A DNA stretch of 6,490 nt from contig CAZYTO010000300.1 of the NCBI GenBank assembly GCA_964650405.1, positions 1 to 6,490 on the forward strand, in the 5' to 3' direction. Below, one piece after another: positions 5,905-6,490 of the stretch (positions are counted from its first letter, which is position 1; the number at the start of each line of letters is the position of its first letter). The notes under the pieces were generated by a model. It was not told where the DNA came from, ran no database searches, and saw nothing but the letters and a program-made list of their open reading frames with translations. The position numbers were made by a program, and so were the translations under genes. This DNA is from CAZYTO01 sp964650405 (GTDB lineage Bacteria; Acidobacteriota; Thermoanaerobaculia; Gp7-AA8).

Positions 5905-5940
5905 CCGCGTGGCACGTTCGCCGCAGAAAGACGTACTGCC

Positions 5941-6150
5941 ATGTTGAAAGAAGTCCTCCGCTTCGCCCTCTTCCCGGCGCTCCTGCTGACAACGACGTGT
6001 GAACATCGGCAGTCCGTCGAGTTCCTCGGCACGCCGCTCTCCGCGCAGAACCAGCGCGAAATGGACCGTGCCGTCCGCCGCGTCGCCGGCGACCGCTACA
6101 ACCGGGTCGTGATCACCATCACGGACCGGGTGGTGAGAGTGAAGCGCTGA
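5941..6150 (+). CDS. Small putative exported or lipoprotein-like protein, unknown function
   Basis: This 69-residue ORF reads MLKEVLRFALFPALLLTTTC at its N-terminus: a few charges, a hydrophobic core (8-16) and Cys20. It resembles a signal peptide, but the residues before the Cys (TTT) are a poor lipobox, so lipoprotein status is uncertain. Residues 37-69 are rich in arginine and look like a helix (QNQREMDRAVRRVAG) followed by two strands (RVVITITDRVVRVKR). I do not recognise a family. GC-rich codon use is in keeping with the neighbours. Upstream AGAAAG is a weak ribosome-binding candidate. It stands alone between a repeat region and a convergent gene. The ORF is short enough that it may not be a gene. 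Confidence 0.5.
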   Translation: MLKEVLRFALFPALLLTTTCEHRQSVEFLGTPLSAQNQREMDRAVRRVAGDRYNRVVITITDRVVRVKR

Positions 6151-6169
6151 AGGCGACCAGGGTCGGCTG

Positions 6170-6196
6170 TCGGGTCGGTCGTGGAACCCGACCCGA
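6170..6196 (+). other. 9-bp perfect hairpin after the small gene
   Basis: TCGGGTCGG (6170-6178) pairs with CCGACCCGA (6188-6196) around a 9-nt loop, beginning 20 nt past the stop of the small ORF. It is GC-rich and stable but has no following T-run, so it could end or protect the transcript without being a standard intrinsic terminator. Confidence 0.6.
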
Positions 6197-6198
6197 GG

Positions 6199-6292
6199 CC
6201 CTACGCGGCTTGCACCTAAAGTCAGAAGCATCAGCCTTCCAGCCTTGGGGATCAGGCTCCGAACCGACTCTAGGTGCAAAGCCGCCCTACGC
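6199..6292. repeat. MITE-like imperfect palindrome with 8-bp direct repeats
   Basis: Arm GCGGCTTGCACCTAAAGTC (6205-6223) is complementary to GACTCTAGGTGCAAAGCCGC (6266-6285) with one bulged base and one mismatch, around a 42-nt centre. CCCTACGC occurs at both edges (6199-6206 and 6285-6292), like a target-site duplication that slightly overlaps the arms. It has no transposase, as expected of a non-autonomous element. The right direct repeat contains the stop codon of the neighbouring minus-strand gene. It may instead be a bidirectional transcript-ending stem between convergent genes. Confidence 0.65.
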
Positions 6293-6490
6293 CTGCTGCG
6301 CGAACCCGGTGATCACGTACGAGCCGCTCTTCACGTCGCGCTTGATCCGGATCAGGTCGTTCTTCTGTGCGTCTTCCAGCAGGTCGCTGAACGTGTTGTA
6401 GCCGTAGTACTCCTCGTTGAAGGTCGGCTTCTTGCGCTGCATGGTCTGCTTGACCATCGAGCCCCACAGGATCTCCTTGTTCTCGCGCAT
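6287..6490 (-). CDS. NYN-domain (LabA/DUF88-like) protein, C-terminal LOTUS/OST-HTH fragment
   Basis: The last 67 residues before a TAG stop (6289-6287) are visible. The segment LWGSMVKQTMQRKKPTFNEEYYGYNTFSDLLEDAQKNDLIRIKRDVKSGSYVI matches the winged-helix LOTUS/OST-HTH domain that follows a NYN (PIN-like nuclease) domain in bacterial LabA/DUF88 proteins. Typical features are G-S-x-V-K-Q at the domain start and FNE-YYG-FSDLLE-A in the middle. Such proteins are thought to act on RNA, the LOTUS part binding RNA. The ATG at 6490-6488 lies exactly at the window edge and is most likely internal, with the nuclease domain outside. The family is recognised from memory, and presence of the NYN domain is inferred. 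Confidence 0.75.
   Translation of the reverse strand: MRENKEILWGSMVKQTMQRKKPTFNEEYYGYNTFSDLLEDAQKNDLIRIKRDVKSGSYVITGFAQQA

Larger units (their letters stand above)
5480..5940. other. 461-nt divergent intergenic region, repeat-filled
   Basis: This stretch separates nadB (leftward) from the small gene at 5941 (rightward). It contains a REP-like element, a GCGA/15-bp tandem repeat array broken by an N gap, and a short perfect hairpin. I see no credible coding sequence: open frames across it are made of repeat-encoded pentapeptides and cross the N run. Promoters for both flanking genes should lie here, but I could not assign boxes with confidence. Confidence 0.7.

Noticed and set aside
4190..5947. 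585-codon plus-strand frame across nadB, the N gap and the repeats
   Set aside because: It is antisense to nadB, crosses 100 N, and includes repeat-encoded RSLLA units. The length comes from GC-rich composition and the absence of stops in N.
6170..6285. Standard Rho-independent terminator after the small gene
   Set aside because: Neither the 9-bp hairpin nor the larger palindrome is followed by a T-run on either strand.
6199..6292. Integron attC site
   Set aside because: The palindrome lacks the GTTRRRY/RYYYAAC core sites, and no cassette array or integrase is seen.

Overview
The window is GC-rich and compact. It carries a housekeeping gene set with no phage, CRISPR or defence genes, and the intergenic DNA is unusually rich in short repeats. 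The mix of type IV pilus genes, ruvB, nadB and a NYN/LOTUS protein, the lack of clear Shine-Dalgarno sequences and the repeat-laden spacers suggest a GC-rich Gram-negative bacterium. Acidobacteriota is my guess from general resemblance, not proof. A run of exactly 100 N (5592-5691) shows that this is a scaffold from a draft or metagenome assembly.

Layout. Positions 1-131 (+) hold the C-terminus of a PilC/GspF pilus membrane protein. A short gap follows, containing an intrinsic-terminator-shaped hairpin with a 7-codon mini-ORF inside it. Next comes a complete PilS-like membrane histidine kinase (195-1871, +). A 116-nt spacer made of GCGA-centred short repeats leads into ruvB (1988-3016, +). 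ruvB is convergent, with zero spacing, to a small SAM-dependent methyltransferase gene (3017-3610, -). A 216-nt spacer with three copies of a REP-like element separates that gene from nadB, L-aspartate oxidase (3827-5479, -). A 461-nt region (5480-5940) lies between nadB and a divergent small gene. It holds a fourth REP-like copy, a GCGA/15-bp tandem repeat array interrupted by the N gap, and a short hairpin. A 69-residue putative exported protein (5941-6150, +) follows, then a 9-bp hairpin and a MITE-like imperfect palindrome. The right edge is the C-terminus of a NYN/LOTUS-type protein (6287-6490, -).

How the genes relate. pilC and pilS belong together: pilus inner-membrane platform and pilin-gene sensor. 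The other genes are functionally unrelated: Holliday-junction branch migration, methyl transfer, the first step of NAD synthesis, and a probable RNA-metabolism protein. I found no new multi-gene system.

The most interesting signals are non-coding. They are (i) the terminator/mini-ORF/TGATG overlap before pilS, which looks like a translation-coupled attenuator; (ii) the GCGA repeats that run in the sense direction into three different genes; (iii) an exact 25-nt repeat just upstream of both minus-strand genes; and (iv) the direct-repeat-flanked palindrome that supplies the stop codon of the last gene.
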